Origin: Bacillus sp. RO3
GTDB lineage: Bacteria > Bacillota > Bacilli > Bacillales > Bacillaceae_B
Assembly (NCBI RefSeq): GCF_012911895.1
Contig: NZ_JAAXCV010000034.1
Coordinates: forward strand, 434,001 to 498,000
Direction of reading: 5' to 3'
DNA length: 64,000 bases
A program made the position numbers and the translations under genes. The notes below the pieces were generated by a model. The model ran no database searches and was not told the DNA's origin. It saw nothing but the letters and a program-made list of their open reading frames with translations. Positions 45,150 through 53,832 of this stretch are shown one piece after another (position 1 is the first letter of the stretch; each line of letters starts with the position of its first letter).

Positions 45150-46301
45150 TTGGAACAATATCTAAATCCCCGGGTGAAGGACATTCAAATCTCAGGTATC
45201 AGGAAATTTTTTAATATGGTGGCAGAGATAGATGACATCATCTCCCTGACGATCGGTCAGCCTGACTTCCCCACCCCCCAGCACATTAAAGACGCAGGAA
45301 AAAGGGCCATCGATGAAGATTTCACTTCCTATACCCACAATGCAGGTTTTATAGGTTTACGTGAAGCGGCTGCATCATATGTGGAGGATAAATATACTAT
45401 CCATTATAACCCTGTCAATGAGGTCATAGTCACCAATGGTGCTTCCCAGGCCATAGACGTGATCCTTCGTACCATATTAACTGAAGGTGATGACTGCCTG
45501 CTTCCTGGGCCCGTATATCCCGGCTATGAACCGATCATCAAATTATGCGGTGCCAACCCCGTCCATATCGACATCACACAAAATGGCTTTAAGATGGATG
45601 CAGCCCTTATCAAAAAGAATTTGACTCCTGCTACGAAATGCGTCATTCTTCCTTATCCGTCCAATCCAACAGGCGTCAGCTTATCCAAAGGAGAACTGGA
45701 AGAAATTGCAGATTTACTCAGAAGCCGTAACATATTTGTGCTCGCAGATGAAATCTATAGCGAACTTACTTTTGATGACTCCCATTCTTCCATAGCGCAA
45801 TTCTTGAGGGAACAAACCATTGTCGTAAACGGATTATCGAAGTCACATAGTATGACTGGGTGGAGAATAGGTTTGATTTTCGCTCCAAAATCGATTTCAC
45901 AGCATCTTCTCAAAGTTCATCAGTATAATGTGTCATGTGCCTCATCCATCTCACAGAAAGCAGCTTATGAAGCTCTTACAGTTGGAAAAGACGATGCATT
46001 AAGGATGAAGCAACAATATAAAGAACGAAGGGACTATGTTTACAACAGGTTAATCGAGATGGGATTTGAAGGAGTGGTAAAACCGCACGGTGCCTTCTAC
46101 TTTTTTGTCAAAATTCCAGATGTGCTGCTCATGAGTTCATTTGATTTCTCTCTGGCTCTCGCTAAAGAAAACAAAGTGGCTGTCGTTCCCGGTGATGCAT
46201 TTTCCAAATTAGGGGAAGGTTATTTTCGTCTATCCTACGCATGCTCAATGGATCAACTGAGGAAGGGACTCGACCGTCTTCAATCCTTCATTCAAAGATG
46301 A
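45150..46301 (+). CDS. patA: N-acetyl-LL-diaminopimelate aminotransferase
   Basis: A PLP-dependent class I aminotransferase, 383 residues. The N-terminus LEQYLNPRVKDIQISGIRKF is close to B. subtilis PatA. The PLP Lys is in NGLSKSHSMTGWRIG, with YPSNPTG and ADEIYSELT before it. It transaminates N-acetyl-2-amino-6-oxopimelate between dapH and dapL. The start is the TTG six bases after AGGTG; a GTG three codons upstream overlaps that site. Its stop codon lies inside a 29-bp inverted repeat. Confidence 0.93.
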   Translation: MEQYLNPRVKDIQISGIRKFFNMVAEIDDIISLTIGQPDFPTPQHIKDAGKRAIDEDFTSYTHNAGFIGLREAAASYVEDKYTIHYNPVNEVIVTNGASQAIDVILRTILTEGDDCLLPGPVYPGYEPIIKLCGANPVHIDITQNGFKMDAALIKKNLTPATKCVILPYPSNPTGVSLSKGELEEIADLLRSRNIFVLADEIYSELTFDDSHSSIAQFLREQTIVVNGLSKSHSMTGWRIGLIFAPKSISQHLLKVHQYNVSCASSISQKAAYEALTVGKDDALRMKQQYKERRDYVYNRLIEMGFEGVVKPHGAFYFFVKIPDVLLMSSFDFSLALAKENKVAVVPGDAFSKLGEGYFRLSYACSMDQLRKGLDRLQSFIQR

Positions 46302-46357
46302 TCAAAATAAAGGGAGGGACCTTGTTCGACAAGGTCCCTCCCTTTATTTTGATCATC
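46297..46357. terminator. 29-bp perfect inverted-repeat terminator holding both stop codons
   Basis: A perfect 29-bp inverted repeat with a 3-base loop (arms 46297-46325 and 46329-46357, beginning GATGATCAAAATAAAGGG). The patA stop TGA (46299-46301) lies in one arm and the stop of the convergent small gene (46353-46355) in the other. It is a terminator for both strands. Confidence 0.9.
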
Positions 46358-46529
46358 CCTTATATTCTCCGTTATTTTTGGGTGCTTTTTCTTTTTTTGC
46401 TTTGTCATGATGAATTTTATTGGTTGCGGCACTTCCTAATTCGTGTGCGAATTCAGAGTTGATTTTGGAAGAATCGAATCCTTTCTTATTTTTCTGTTGA
46501 GGATCGTTCTTCTTTGTCCGTTTAGCCAT
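46353..46529 (-). CDS. small basic hydrophilic protein, 58 residues
   Basis: ATG at 46527-46529 follows AGGGGGTAAAATCAAA, and 58 codons end at TGA 46353-46355. The product begins MAKRTKKNDPQQKNKKGFDS, continues with an SEFAHELGSAATNK segment and ends KNNGEYKG. Lys-rich, Asn/Gln-rich, no Cys or Trp. This recalls small acid-soluble spore proteins in composition (SEFA resembles TEFA of gamma-type SASP) but does not match a family I know. Confidence 0.7.
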   Translation of the reverse strand: MAKRTKKNDPQQKNKKGFDSSKINSEFAHELGSAATNKIHHDKAKKEKAPKNNGEYKG

Positions 46530-46642
46530 TTTGATTTTACCCCCTGTTGATTATCTCGCTTTCCCTACATGGGAACAGCACAGGTTTATTATTCACTTCG
46601 TTCATTTTCACTATACAGTTATTTGAGAGCCGATTATACGAC

Positions 46643-46677
46643 AAAAAAAAAGAACTAACCCAGAGAACTGAGTTAGT
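46643..46677 (-). terminator. orphan intrinsic terminator, possible 3' end of a small RNA
   Basis: ACTAACTCAG-TTCT-CTGGGTTAGT on the minus strand (one wobble), followed by TCTTTTTTTTT. No convincing minus-strand gene lies upstream of it for more than 1.4 kb. Confidence 0.6.
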
Positions 46678-46817
46678 CAAAGAAAAAAAGGAAAAGGGGG
46701 TGTTAGTGAGAAATTAATCTCCAATTTCATGCTTAGTTATAGAATACCCGCTTTACAGAATGATAAACTCTCCTTTGAAAAAAAGTTCACTTTTATTCAA
46801 AAGCTCTTATCGTAGGC

Positions 46818-46911
46818 ATTGTGGCTCTTCAAAGGAAGAACGTTGAAGGTGATTTCTCCTGCATGCTGCTCGCTTTCTGCTCCCATCAACTTTCTCAGCA
46901 TTGTATCCTTA
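46818..46911. repeat. dispersed intergenic repeat, copy A
   Basis: Degenerate copy of the element also at 50391 and 56085. Shared order: CATTGTGG, GAAGGTGATTTC, TGCATGCTGCTC, CTTTCTG, CATCAACTTTCT. A segment at 47085-47130 (GAGACCCCG...GGAGGCTCGGCC) resembles the middle of such Bacillus repeats. The 46912-47256 stretch is otherwise without a gene. Confidence 0.5.
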
Positions 46912-47256
46912 AGAGATATCATCTAAACCAGAATGATAGCAACCTAAAGCTGAGTAGAGATTCTTCTTCCTTTCAGTACATTTTTTCTCATTGCATTGGT
47001 TTTTTCCTCGTCTTTATTCTGTCACTATAGTCCTATTAAAGATGGTGAGGTTGAACTTCACAGACACGTACAGAAGGATGGGAATGCCGAGACCCCGTTG
47101 GGCTAAGCTTAGGAGGCTCGGCCGAACACTAGGTGAAAGGGGGGCAGTTCCCCTCATCATCCACATATTCTTTAGAGCAGAGCCCTGCATTATGTAAAAA
47201 AGCAACAATCCATGTGAAAAGAGCGTTTCCATAAGAAAGTTATTTTAGAAAAACAC

Positions 47257-47285
47257 TTTAAAAAAGCGCTTTCATGACGTATAAT
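47257..47285 (+). promoter_or_regulatory. promoter of the GNAT gene with cre-like spacer
   Basis: TTTAAA at 47257, a 17-base spacer and TATAAT at 47280. The spacer contains a sequence reading TGAAAGCGCTTTTT on the minus strand, similar to the CcpA cre consensus but without its final CA. Catabolite control is possible only. Confidence 0.5.
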
Positions 47286-47318
47286 AAACAAGTAAATTCT
47301 GAGAAGCGAGGTTCTGAC

Positions 47319-47984
47319 ATGTATGTGAAAGAGCAGTATGTTTTTAGGAACAACCACATTCATAAAGCCGTTATCAGAAATTATCAAATCGATGATTTCG
47401 ATCATCTTATAACGATTCAAAAGAGAGCTTTTCCTCCTCCTTTCCCATCTGACTTATGGTGGAATAAAGATCAGCTGAATCAGCATGTGTCCCAGTTTCC
47501 CACCGGGGCTTTGTGTGTGGAAGTTGATGGAAAGGTTTCGGGGAGTATGACAAGCTTATTAGTAGATTTCGATCCATCTCATCCGGATCACACATGGGAA
47601 GGGATTACAGATAATGGATATATCAGGACACATAATCCAAATGGAAATACGTTGTATGTGGTGGACCTTTGCATCGATCCAGATTTTCGAGGCTTCAAGT
47701 TAGGAAAATTGCTGATGAACGCCATGTATGAGATTGTGGTTCATTTACGATTGGAACGATTACTCGGCGGCGGGCGTATTCCAACCTATCATAAGGTGGC
47801 ACATGAAATGTCCGTCGAGGAATATGTACGAAGATTAACGACGGGCGAATACAAAGACCCTGTCTTTACCTTCCTTTTACAGACTGGACGAATCCCGTTA
47901 AAAGCAGTTCCAGGGTACCTTGAAGATGAAGAATCGTGTGACTACGGGATTTTAATGGAATGGAAAAATCCCTTTAAGCATTAA
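47319..47984 (+). CDS. GNAT-family N-acetyltransferase
   Basis: 221 residues. Acetyl-CoA motif is in the block LYVVDLCIDPDFRGFKLGK (about 110-130), replacing the usual RxxGxG/A by RGFKLGK. ERLLGGGRIPTYHKVAHEMS and the C-terminal KAVPGYLEDEESCDYGILM follow. The sequence recalls the N-terminal GNAT half of YhcX-like proteins, which carry a C-terminal nitrilase domain; here that domain is absent. Start at ATG 47319 with GCGAGG upstream. Substrate unknown. Own terminator at 48008. Confidence 0.78.
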   Translation: MYVKEQYVFRNNHIHKAVIRNYQIDDFDHLITIQKRAFPPPFPSDLWWNKDQLNQHVSQFPTGALCVEVDGKVSGSMTSLLVDFDPSHPDHTWEGITDNGYIRTHNPNGNTLYVVDLCIDPDFRGFKLGKLLMNAMYEIVVHLRLERLLGGGRIPTYHKVAHEMSVEEYVRRLTTGEYKDPVFTFLLQTGRIPLKAVPGYLEDEESCDYGILMEWKNPFKH

Positions 47985-48007
47985 CATGACACTCTGAATA
48001 AAAAAAG

Positions 48008-48038
48008 GGATTGAAAGAACACTTCGTTCCTTCAATCC
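48008..48038 (+). terminator. terminator of the GNAT gene
   Basis: GGATTGAAAGAAC and GTTCCTTCAATCC with one mismatch; 23 bases after the stop. Nothing else in 48040-48132 apart from a weak hairpin. Confidence 0.65.
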
Positions 48039-48132
48039 ACAAGAAAGGGGGAAATGAGAATGAAAAGGCCCAAAGGGTGTGCCTTATTCTACAAAATTAT
48101 ATTACCCTCATTTCCAACTTCTAAACATGAAA

Positions 48133-49854
48133 TTATTCCATTGATAAAGCTTTTTTCACAGCCGTAATCACTTCATCATTTGTATCCAATTGTAGGACTT
48201 GTTCAGCCAGTTCTTTCATTTCAGCCTTATTCAACTGAAGGATTTGAGAACGTGCACGCAGGATGGATGTAGCACTCATCGAGAACTCATCCAGTCCAAG
48301 TCCAAGCAGGATAGGGACGGCAATTTCATCTCCAGCCATTTCTCCGCACATGCCTGCCCATTTCCCTTCTTTATGAGCCGCATCAATCACCATTTTAACA
48401 AGACGTAAAATGGCAGGGTTATACGGTTGATATAAGTAGGAAACGCGTTCGTTCATACGATCGGCAGCCATTGTGTATTGAATCAAATCATTCGTTCCGA
48501 TGGAGAAGAAATCGACTTCTTTGGCAAAAACATCGGCCATGACTGCCGTCGAAGGGATCTCCACCATGATTCCAACTTCAATGTGCTCCGCAACATTTGT
48601 ACCATTTTCCAGGAGGGCTTTTTTCTCTTCCTCAAGAATGGATTTTGCTTCTCTGAACTCTTGAAGGTTAGAAATCATCGGGAACATGATTTTAAGATTT
48701 CCGTATGGACTTGCCTTTAGTAGTGCTCTCAGCTGTGTACGGAAAATATCCTGCTCTTCTAAACAAAGACGGATTGCACGATATCCCAGGAACGGATTCA
48801 TTTCTTTAGGCAGATTTAAGTAAGGAAGCTCTTTGTCTCCGCCGATATCAAGGGTACGAACGACAACAGGCTTTCCATCCATGCCTTCTAATACAGCTTT
48901 ATAAGCTTCAAACTGCTCGTCTTCAGATGGTAATTCATCACGGCCCATGTATAGGAATTCTGTACGATAAAGCCCTACACCTTCTCCTCCGTGATTTTTC
49001 ACTCCTTCAAGATCCTTAGGTGTTCCAATATTGGCAGCAAGTTCTACATGCTCCCCATCCTTGGAAACTGTTGGTTCATTGACAAGCTTTGCCCACTCTG
49101 CTTTTTGTTCCTCATATCTGGCATGTTCTTTCTTATACTGTTCAATGACTTCGGGAGTCGGATTAATATGTACTTCTCCATTTAATCCGTCAACGATGAT
49201 CATATCACCATTTTCAACAGAAGATGTAATGGATTTTGTTCCCACGACAGCTGGAATCTCCATTGAACGGGCCATAATCGCTGAGTGCGATGTTCTTCCC
49301 CCGATATCTGTAGTGAACCCTTTTACGAATTCACGGTTTAGTTGTGCCGTATCAGAAGGTGTTAAATCCTCTGCAATCACAATCACTTCTTCGGTTACCA
49401 TGCTGGGGTTTGCAATTTGCACGCCCAATAAGTGTGAAAGGATGCGTTTTGTTACGTCACGAATATCAGACGCACGTTCTTTCATGTACTCATTATCCAT
49501 GGATTCAAACATAGAAACAAACATATCGGCAGTTTCTTTAAGAGCGAATTCAGCGTTTACATTTTCTGATTTCACTTTATCTTCAATCGGTGTCAGTAGT
49601 TCTGGATCGCTCAAAACAAGAAGATGGGCTTCAAAAATTTGAGCTTTGTCTTCCCCTAAATCGACTCTTGCTTTATCACGTATCGCTTCCAGCTCTGTTT
49701 TTGATGTTTCAATGGCTTCTTGGAAGCGGGAAACTTCCTGTTCAGCATTGTCTACGCTTTTCTTTTCAAAGCTTAAATCAGGCTCTACTAATCGATACGC
49801 TTTCGCGATGGCGATGCCATTTGATGCCGCAATTCCTTTTAGAAGACTAGACAT
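48133..49854 (-). CDS. ptsI: PTS enzyme I (phosphoenolpyruvate-protein phosphotransferase)
   Basis: Transfers phosphate from PEP to HPr. 573 residues. The phosphorylated His is in [12 protein letters not shown] (about 189). The PEP-binding domain carries [26 protein letters not shown] and [18 protein letters not shown]. Its start codon overlaps the ptsH stop by one base (TAATG). ptsG does not lie upstream here. Confidence 0.97.
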   Translation of the reverse strand: MSSLLKGIAASNGIAIAKAYRLVEPDLSFEKKSVDNAEQEVSRFQEAIETSKTELEAIRDKARVDLGEDKAQIFEAHLLVLSDPELLTPIEDKVKSENVNAEFALKETADMFVSMFESMDNEYMKERASDIRDVTKRILSHLLGVQIANPSMVTEEVIVIAEDLTPSDTAQLNREFVKGFTTDIGGRTSHSAIMARSMEIPAVVGTKSITSSVENGDMIIVDGLNGEVHINPTPEVIEQYKKEHARYEEQKAEWAKLVNEPTVSKDGEHVELAANIGTPKDLEGVKNHGGEGVGLYRTEFLYMGRDELPSEDEQFEAYKAVLEGMDGKPVVVRTLDIGGDKELPYLNLPKEMNPFLGYRAIRLCLEEQDIFRTQLRALLKASPYGNLKIMFPMISNLQEFREAKSILEEEKKALLENGTNVAEHIEVGIMVEIPSTAVMADVFAKEVDFFSIGTNDLIQYTMAADRMNERVSYLYQPYNPAILRLVKMVIDAAHKEGKWAGMCGEMAGDEIAVPILLGLGLDEFSMSATSILRARSQILQLNKAEMKELAEQVLQLDTNDEVITAVKKALSME

Positions 49855-50120
49855 TACTCAGCTAAACCTTCCTTGTTTAATGTTTCCTGTAAGCTGTTTA
49901 ACGCTTCTTCTTCATCGCTACCTTCAGTAGTGATCGTGATTTCTGCACCTTTACCAACACCTAAAGACATAACACCCATGATTGATTTTAAGTTTACTTT
50001 CTTTTCTTTGTATTCTAGATGTACATCGCTGTCGAATTTGCTTGCCGTTTGAACTAGTAAAGTTGCCGGACGAGCGTGGATCCCTGTTTCAGCTGTAACT
50101 GTAAATGTTTTTTGTGCCAT
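49854..50120 (-). CDS. ptsH: phosphocarrier protein HPr
   Basis: 88 residues. His15 (GIHARPA) is the phosphoryl acceptor from enzyme I. Ser46 (KSIMGVMSL) is the HPrK/P site that makes it a CcpA corepressor. AAGGAG precedes it. ptsH and ptsI form one operon. Confidence 0.97.
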   Translation of the reverse strand: MAQKTFTVTAETGIHARPATLLVQTASKFDSDVHLEYKEKKVNLKSIMGVMSLGVGKGAEITITTEGSDEEEALNSLQETLNKEGLAE

Positions 50121-50242
50121 GTAAATCGACTCCTTAATGATCTTTTGTTTTAGGTTGCTTCATTAAAGTAATGGATAATGAAGAAAACGTCAACTGTTTC
50201 TAGTGACTAATCCATTCCTACTATAAAGCTGTTCAATAAAAA

Positions 50243-50271
50243 AGAATAGCATGCAATGAGAATATACACAA
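50243..50271 (-). promoter_or_regulatory. candidate ptsHI promoter
   Basis: TTGTGT (50266-50271), 17-base spacer, TATTCT (50243-50248) on the minus strand. Confidence 0.45.
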
Positions 50272-50390
50272 TTGTAAAGCTTGTTTTTTTTAGTATTTCA
50301 TAAATTTGCCACTCTTATGAACCTATTTATGTAAATTCCCATATTCATTAATCTAAATGAAAGGATCCTCCCAAAAACAATGTTGCTATT

Positions 50391-50460
50391 CTGGAGAAGA
50401 AAGTAGAAGTTGATTTTCGCTGCAGAATGCTCACTTTCTGTCCTATCAACTTTCTGAGTA
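50391..50460. repeat. dispersed intergenic repeat, copy B
   Basis: GAAAGTAGAAGTTGATTTTC, TGCAG, GCTCACTTTCTG, TATCAACTTTCTGAG: the same order as copy A, with inverted AGTTGAT/ATCAACT ends at 50408 and 50445. The rest of 50272-50670 has no gene I can support. Confidence 0.6.
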
Positions 50461-50673
50461 TGCATGCTAAAACCAACATGTTCGTTAACAACCTCATTTA
50501 AGGTGAATGGAGATTCCAATTTCTATTTAGTACATCGTTCATCAGCTCAATTTCTACAAACCCATCATAGGCATATATTTATGCAAAAAGCCTCCCAAAG
50601 CTTATGTTAATAAGCAACAATCTTTGCGAAATGAGCTTTATGAAAAGAGACTTGGGAATTGAGCCAAATGAAA

Positions 50674-50733
50674 AACTGACTAGATTGAACTCCATCCTAA
50701 TGGTGGGATGGATTCATGAATCTAAGTCAGTTC
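50674..50733 (-). terminator. probable terminator of the 87-residue gene
   Basis: On the minus strand CTGACTTAGATT pairs with AATCTAGTCAG (one bulge), enclosing CCATCC/GGATGG, and ends in AGTTTTTC. Confidence 0.6.
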
Positions 50734-50744
50734 ATTTAACAAGG

Positions 50745-51008
50745 TTACCCTTTTTCAACCGTATCAGCATGAGATTTTAGTATATTGAATCCGATTTTTG
50801 CTTTGATGACCGTGCCTTTCAATGTCATTTCATGATCTTCCGCGGTGTTTGTATATACATTTACTAAGTCACATATGCAGCGAGAGAATAATTCTGAGAG
50901 CTGTTTCAGTTCCTTTGCCCCATGTTTTCGCTCCTCATTCATGAGTTCTTCTATTACATCCAATGCTAAACTTTTCACTCTGAGGGCCTGCTCTGTTTCA
51001 TAATTCAT
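50745..51008 (-). CDS. conserved hypothetical small protein
   Basis: 87 residues, beginning MNYETEQALRVKSLALDVIE. Mostly helical and charged (ELMNEERKHGAKELKQLSEL), with two Cys (SRCICDLV) in the middle and a mixed C-terminal part. No transmembrane helix or recognised motif. AAAGGGGAGG precedes the start. It lies between ptsHI and fetAB on the same strand but is separated by its terminator. Confidence 0.65.
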   Translation of the reverse strand: MNYETEQALRVKSLALDVIEELMNEERKHGAKELKQLSELFSRCICDLVNVYTNTAEDHEMTLKGTVIKAKIGFNILKSHADTVEKG

Positions 51009-51084
51009 GTAGAAACCTCCCCTTTCCTACCATCTTTCTCTATCATATGCTGAGATAAATAGGTTAGAACAGGCTAACATAAGT

Positions 51085-51867
51085 CTATATATTCAACTGT
51101 GAATCTTTCGTAAATAACTGCTTATATCCCAAGAGAATGAAGATGATTACGGTCAGAGCTACACTTCCGACAATTCCTAACAGGATGGCAATCTGGTACT
51201 CGATTGCCACCAAAGGGCTTATTCCTGAAAGAATCTGTCCTGTCATCATCCCCGGCAAAAAGATGATCCCCATTCCCAGCATATTATTAAGGGTGGGAAG
51301 AATGGCTGAGTCAAAAGCATTATCCACATATGACTTTGAAGCGGCTTTCGGTGTTGCACCAAGCATGAGGGCCCCTTCTACCTTCTCTCTTTGATCCTTT
51401 AATCCCCCCAAAAGGGTATTGATGCCCAACGTAATCCCGGTCATGGAATTGCCCACTATCATTCCAGCGATAGGGATAAAATATCTAGGATCATACCATG
51501 GAGAGAAATGAATCACTACCATATTAAAGTAGAATAAGCTAATGAGTGTTCCGATCAGTAAAGCTAAAGCGGCAATGCCTTTCAGTTTTCTGTCCATTTC
51601 ATATTTCACCTGTTTAAAAATATTCCTGATGGCGAATGCTTCCATTATCAAGATGATACTTACAGTAAGCCATGGACTCGGATTATCAAATATATAGGTT
51701 AAGATGTAGCCTGCGATAATTAACTGTATAGTCATCCGAAAGGAAGCCAGAATAATCTGCTTCTCCCTGGAGATCCCCCGCCATTTCACAATGAATAATA
51801 ATAAAACAACAAAGGCATATGCGGCAATGAACCTCCACAGATTAATATCAATAATTCCTTTTTCCAC
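51085..51867 (-). CDS. fetB: FetB-type ABC permease (UPF0014)
   Basis: 260 residues with seven hydrophobic segments. Family motif IAGMIVGNSMTGITLGINTLL (about 135-155) and the ALMLGATPKAASK coupling loop. FetAB exports iron in E. coli; the same two-gene set is widespread in Bacillus with unproven substrate. It follows fetA after 18 bases. Confidence 0.88.
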   Translation of the reverse strand: MEKGIIDINLWRFIAAYAFVVLLLFIVKWRGISREKQIILASFRMTIQLIIAGYILTYIFDNPSPWLTVSIILIMEAFAIRNIFKQVKYEMDRKLKGIAALALLIGTLISLFYFNMVVIHFSPWYDPRYFIPIAGMIVGNSMTGITLGINTLLGGLKDQREKVEGALMLGATPKAASKSYVDNAFDSAILPTLNNMLGMGIIFLPGMMTGQILSGISPLVAIEYQIAILLGIVGSVALTVIIFILLGYKQLFTKDSQLNI

Positions 51868-51885
51868 AAACGCTCTCTCCTTCTG

Positions 51886-52500
51886 TTATTTTGATATGGT
51901 GATCGTCTCTTCACCATATTGCTCTGCAACATTCATCGAATGTGTGACCATGATGATGGTTCCTGAATGCCCTTTTGCACACTCAATAAACCGTTTCATC
52001 ACCTCGATTTCAGTTTCCTCATCGAGTGCAGAAGTTGGTTCGTCCAATAAATACACAGAAGGCTTCATCAATAGTACCCTGCCGAGGGATAGACGTTGTC
52101 TTTCCCCTCCGGACAACCGTTCTGCACGTTCATCCAAAGGTTTATCCAACTTTATGACTTTAAGTATGTTGCTAAGCTCATCCCTGTTTACCTGAGGTTT
52201 TTCTGAAAATATCAGGCCCATTTGAAGATTCTCTTCCACAGTCTCTCCGAATAATAATGGAGTCTGTGAAATCATGACAACCTCTCTTCGAAGTTTAACA
52301 GCATCCATATGGGATAAGGGTTTCCCACCATAATAGATTTTCCCTCCATCCGGTAGATACATTTTGTTTAGCAACTTAAGGAGAGTCGACTTTCCAGCAC
52401 CACTCTCACCAATGAGACAAGTTGTTTTGTCTGGTGGTATTTCTAAGTGATTGATGCTCACGATATTTTTATAGGTCACGTTTTCTAGTTGAAACAACAT
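51886..52500 (-). CDS. fetA: FetA-type ABC ATPase
   Basis: 204 residues: Walker A GESGAGKST, signature LSGGERQRLSLGR, Walker B VYLLDEPTSALD and H-loop THS. The start is the ATG after GAGGTGAGAATC, three codons inside the longest open frame. Partner of fetB. Confidence 0.9.
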   Translation of the reverse strand: MLFQLENVTYKNIVSINHLEIPPDKTTCLIGESGAGKSTLLKLLNKMYLPDGGKIYYGGKPLSHMDAVKLRREVVMISQTPLLFGETVEENLQMGLIFSEKPQVNRDELSNILKVIKLDKPLDERAERLSGGERQRLSLGRVLLMKPSVYLLDEPTSALDEETEIEVMKRFIECAKGHSGTIIMVTHSMNVAEQYGEETITISK

Positions 52501-52581
52501 GATTCTCACCTCTTATCTATTCACTTTTATCATACCCCAACGAACCATGAAATAAAGAAGCTGATGCTCACTGCACCAGCT

Positions 52582-53832
52582 TCACTTTAGTCTTGTATTC
52601 AATGATTCTATATGGTCACAGATCCGGCTTGTGAAAAAATCCACATCCACCTTGTCCGGGTTTCGGTCTCCATATCTTACTTTTTCGTATATAGTGAAGA
52701 ACCTTTCATTTTCTTGCAAACGAATTCTAGCGAACCAGTCACGGGCACTTTCATTTGGCAGTCTGCCTGCTTCATACCGGTGCGCTTCACTTTCCAGTCT
52801 TTCCATCGATGTTCTAACAGCATCACTTGCTTTAGAATATATAACCTGTTTGTATGGAAGAGTTTCATTAAGGTCTCTCCCCCCTTGAATCATAACCGGA
52901 GAGGACATGACTGTTTTAGAGGGAAATTGACCTGAGGCTTGTCTTTTCTTTATGACATAAAAGAGAGCAAAACAAATCAATATCCCCATCAAAAGCTCAT
53001 TTAACCAGGGAAACGACCATCCATCACCTAAGGCATTCAACTGGGATTCATCATAACTCTGTTGTTCCATCTCACTGCCGGATCCTTTTTCCGGATTCCT
53101 TTGGAAGTACTCTAAGATTAAATCCCTTACTTTAATCAACACATTGAAAATCGGGTTAACCATAAAGGAGATCAGCCGTAATATTTGTTCCAGGAGCCAG
53201 TATAGCCCCCGGCTTACGACTGAACTGAAAGCAGCAAGTACACCCAAGCCCATGGTCACCGTCATTAACAAAACAAGTGGCTTATATAGGTTCTTCACTG
53301 CTTTTTCCCTGTCACTCGATAGCATCCTTTGAACAGAAGTGCAGACCCCGATGATTGCAAAGAATACAAAGATGAGTAGGTAAAGCAGATAGCTGTTTTC
53401 CAACTGTCTGATAGATCCAGACAATAATGAGGCCACAGAGATAAACAGGAAAATCAATACGTTTCCACTGCTGATTTCGATAGATGGAGAGCTGTTCTGT
53501 ATGTGCAAGCTTATTTTCCAGTGGAGATAAATACCCGCGGAAAGCAAAACCACCCACGATACCCCGAACAGAAAGATCCCGGCTCCACCTCCTAAAACCA
53601 AAACGGTATATAACAATAAGTGATTAAACCTCTCAAGTTTAACGGAGATAACAATGTAGGTCAGGAGCAATAAATACATCAAACCAAAAGTGGGAACGTA
53701 ATGATTCCACACCGTTTCCCCCGTAAATAAGAACGATGCAATCAGCACAACAAATAAAAAATCGATTCCTATACTCAGTCCCAATTTTATATATAGCATT
53801 TCTTTATGTTTTTTTAAGAGGAAATTTTCCAT
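52582..53832 (-). CDS. DUF4129-type membrane protein without transglutaminase domain
   Basis: 416 residues: about six N-terminal membrane segments (residues 10-170), a further membrane segment near 200 and another near 290, then a cytoplasmic C-terminal DUF4129-like domain (ESARDWFARIRLQENERFFT, about 365-385). In the common MoxR-DUF58-transglutaminase operon (B. subtilis yeaC-yeaD-yebA) this position is taken by a protein with a transglutaminase-like middle domain; no Cys-His-Asp triad is visible here. Its start overlaps the DUF58 stop. Confidence 0.75.
   Translation of the reverse strand: MENFLLKKHKEMLYIKLGLSIGIDFLFVVLIASFLFTGETVWNHYVPTFGLMYLLLLTYIVISVKLERFNHLLLYTVLVLGGGAGIFLFGVSWVVLLSAGIYLHWKISLHIQNSSPSIEISSGNVLIFLFISVASLLSGSIRQLENSYLLYLLIFVFFAIIGVCTSVQRMLSSDREKAVKNLYKPLVLLMTVTMGLGVLAAFSSVVSRGLYWLLEQILRLISFMVNPIFNVLIKVRDLILEYFQRNPEKGSGSEMEQQSYDESQLNALGDGWSFPWLNELLMGILICFALFYVIKKRQASGQFPSKTVMSSPVMIQGGRDLNETLPYKQVIYSKASDAVRTSMERLESEAHRYEAGRLPNESARDWFARIRLQENERFFTIYEKVRYGDRNPDKVDVDFFTSRICDHIESLNTRLK

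Noticed and set aside
46682-46735. 17-codon minus-strand frame MKLEINFSLTPPFPFFL
   Set aside because: No ribosome site; kept only as context for the orphan terminator.
46821-47030. Plus-strand 69-codon frame in the 46.8-47.0 kb gap
   Set aside because: It lies in repeat-derived DNA, with no ribosome site and no motif.
48061-48168. Plus-strand frame beginning MKRPKGCALFYK after GGGGG
   Set aside because: It enters ptsI on the opposite strand and has no conserved look; the GGGGG is part of a hairpin after ptsI.
50298-50519. 73-codon minus-strand frame upstream of ptsH
   Set aside because: It coincides with repeat copy B and shows no initiation signal.
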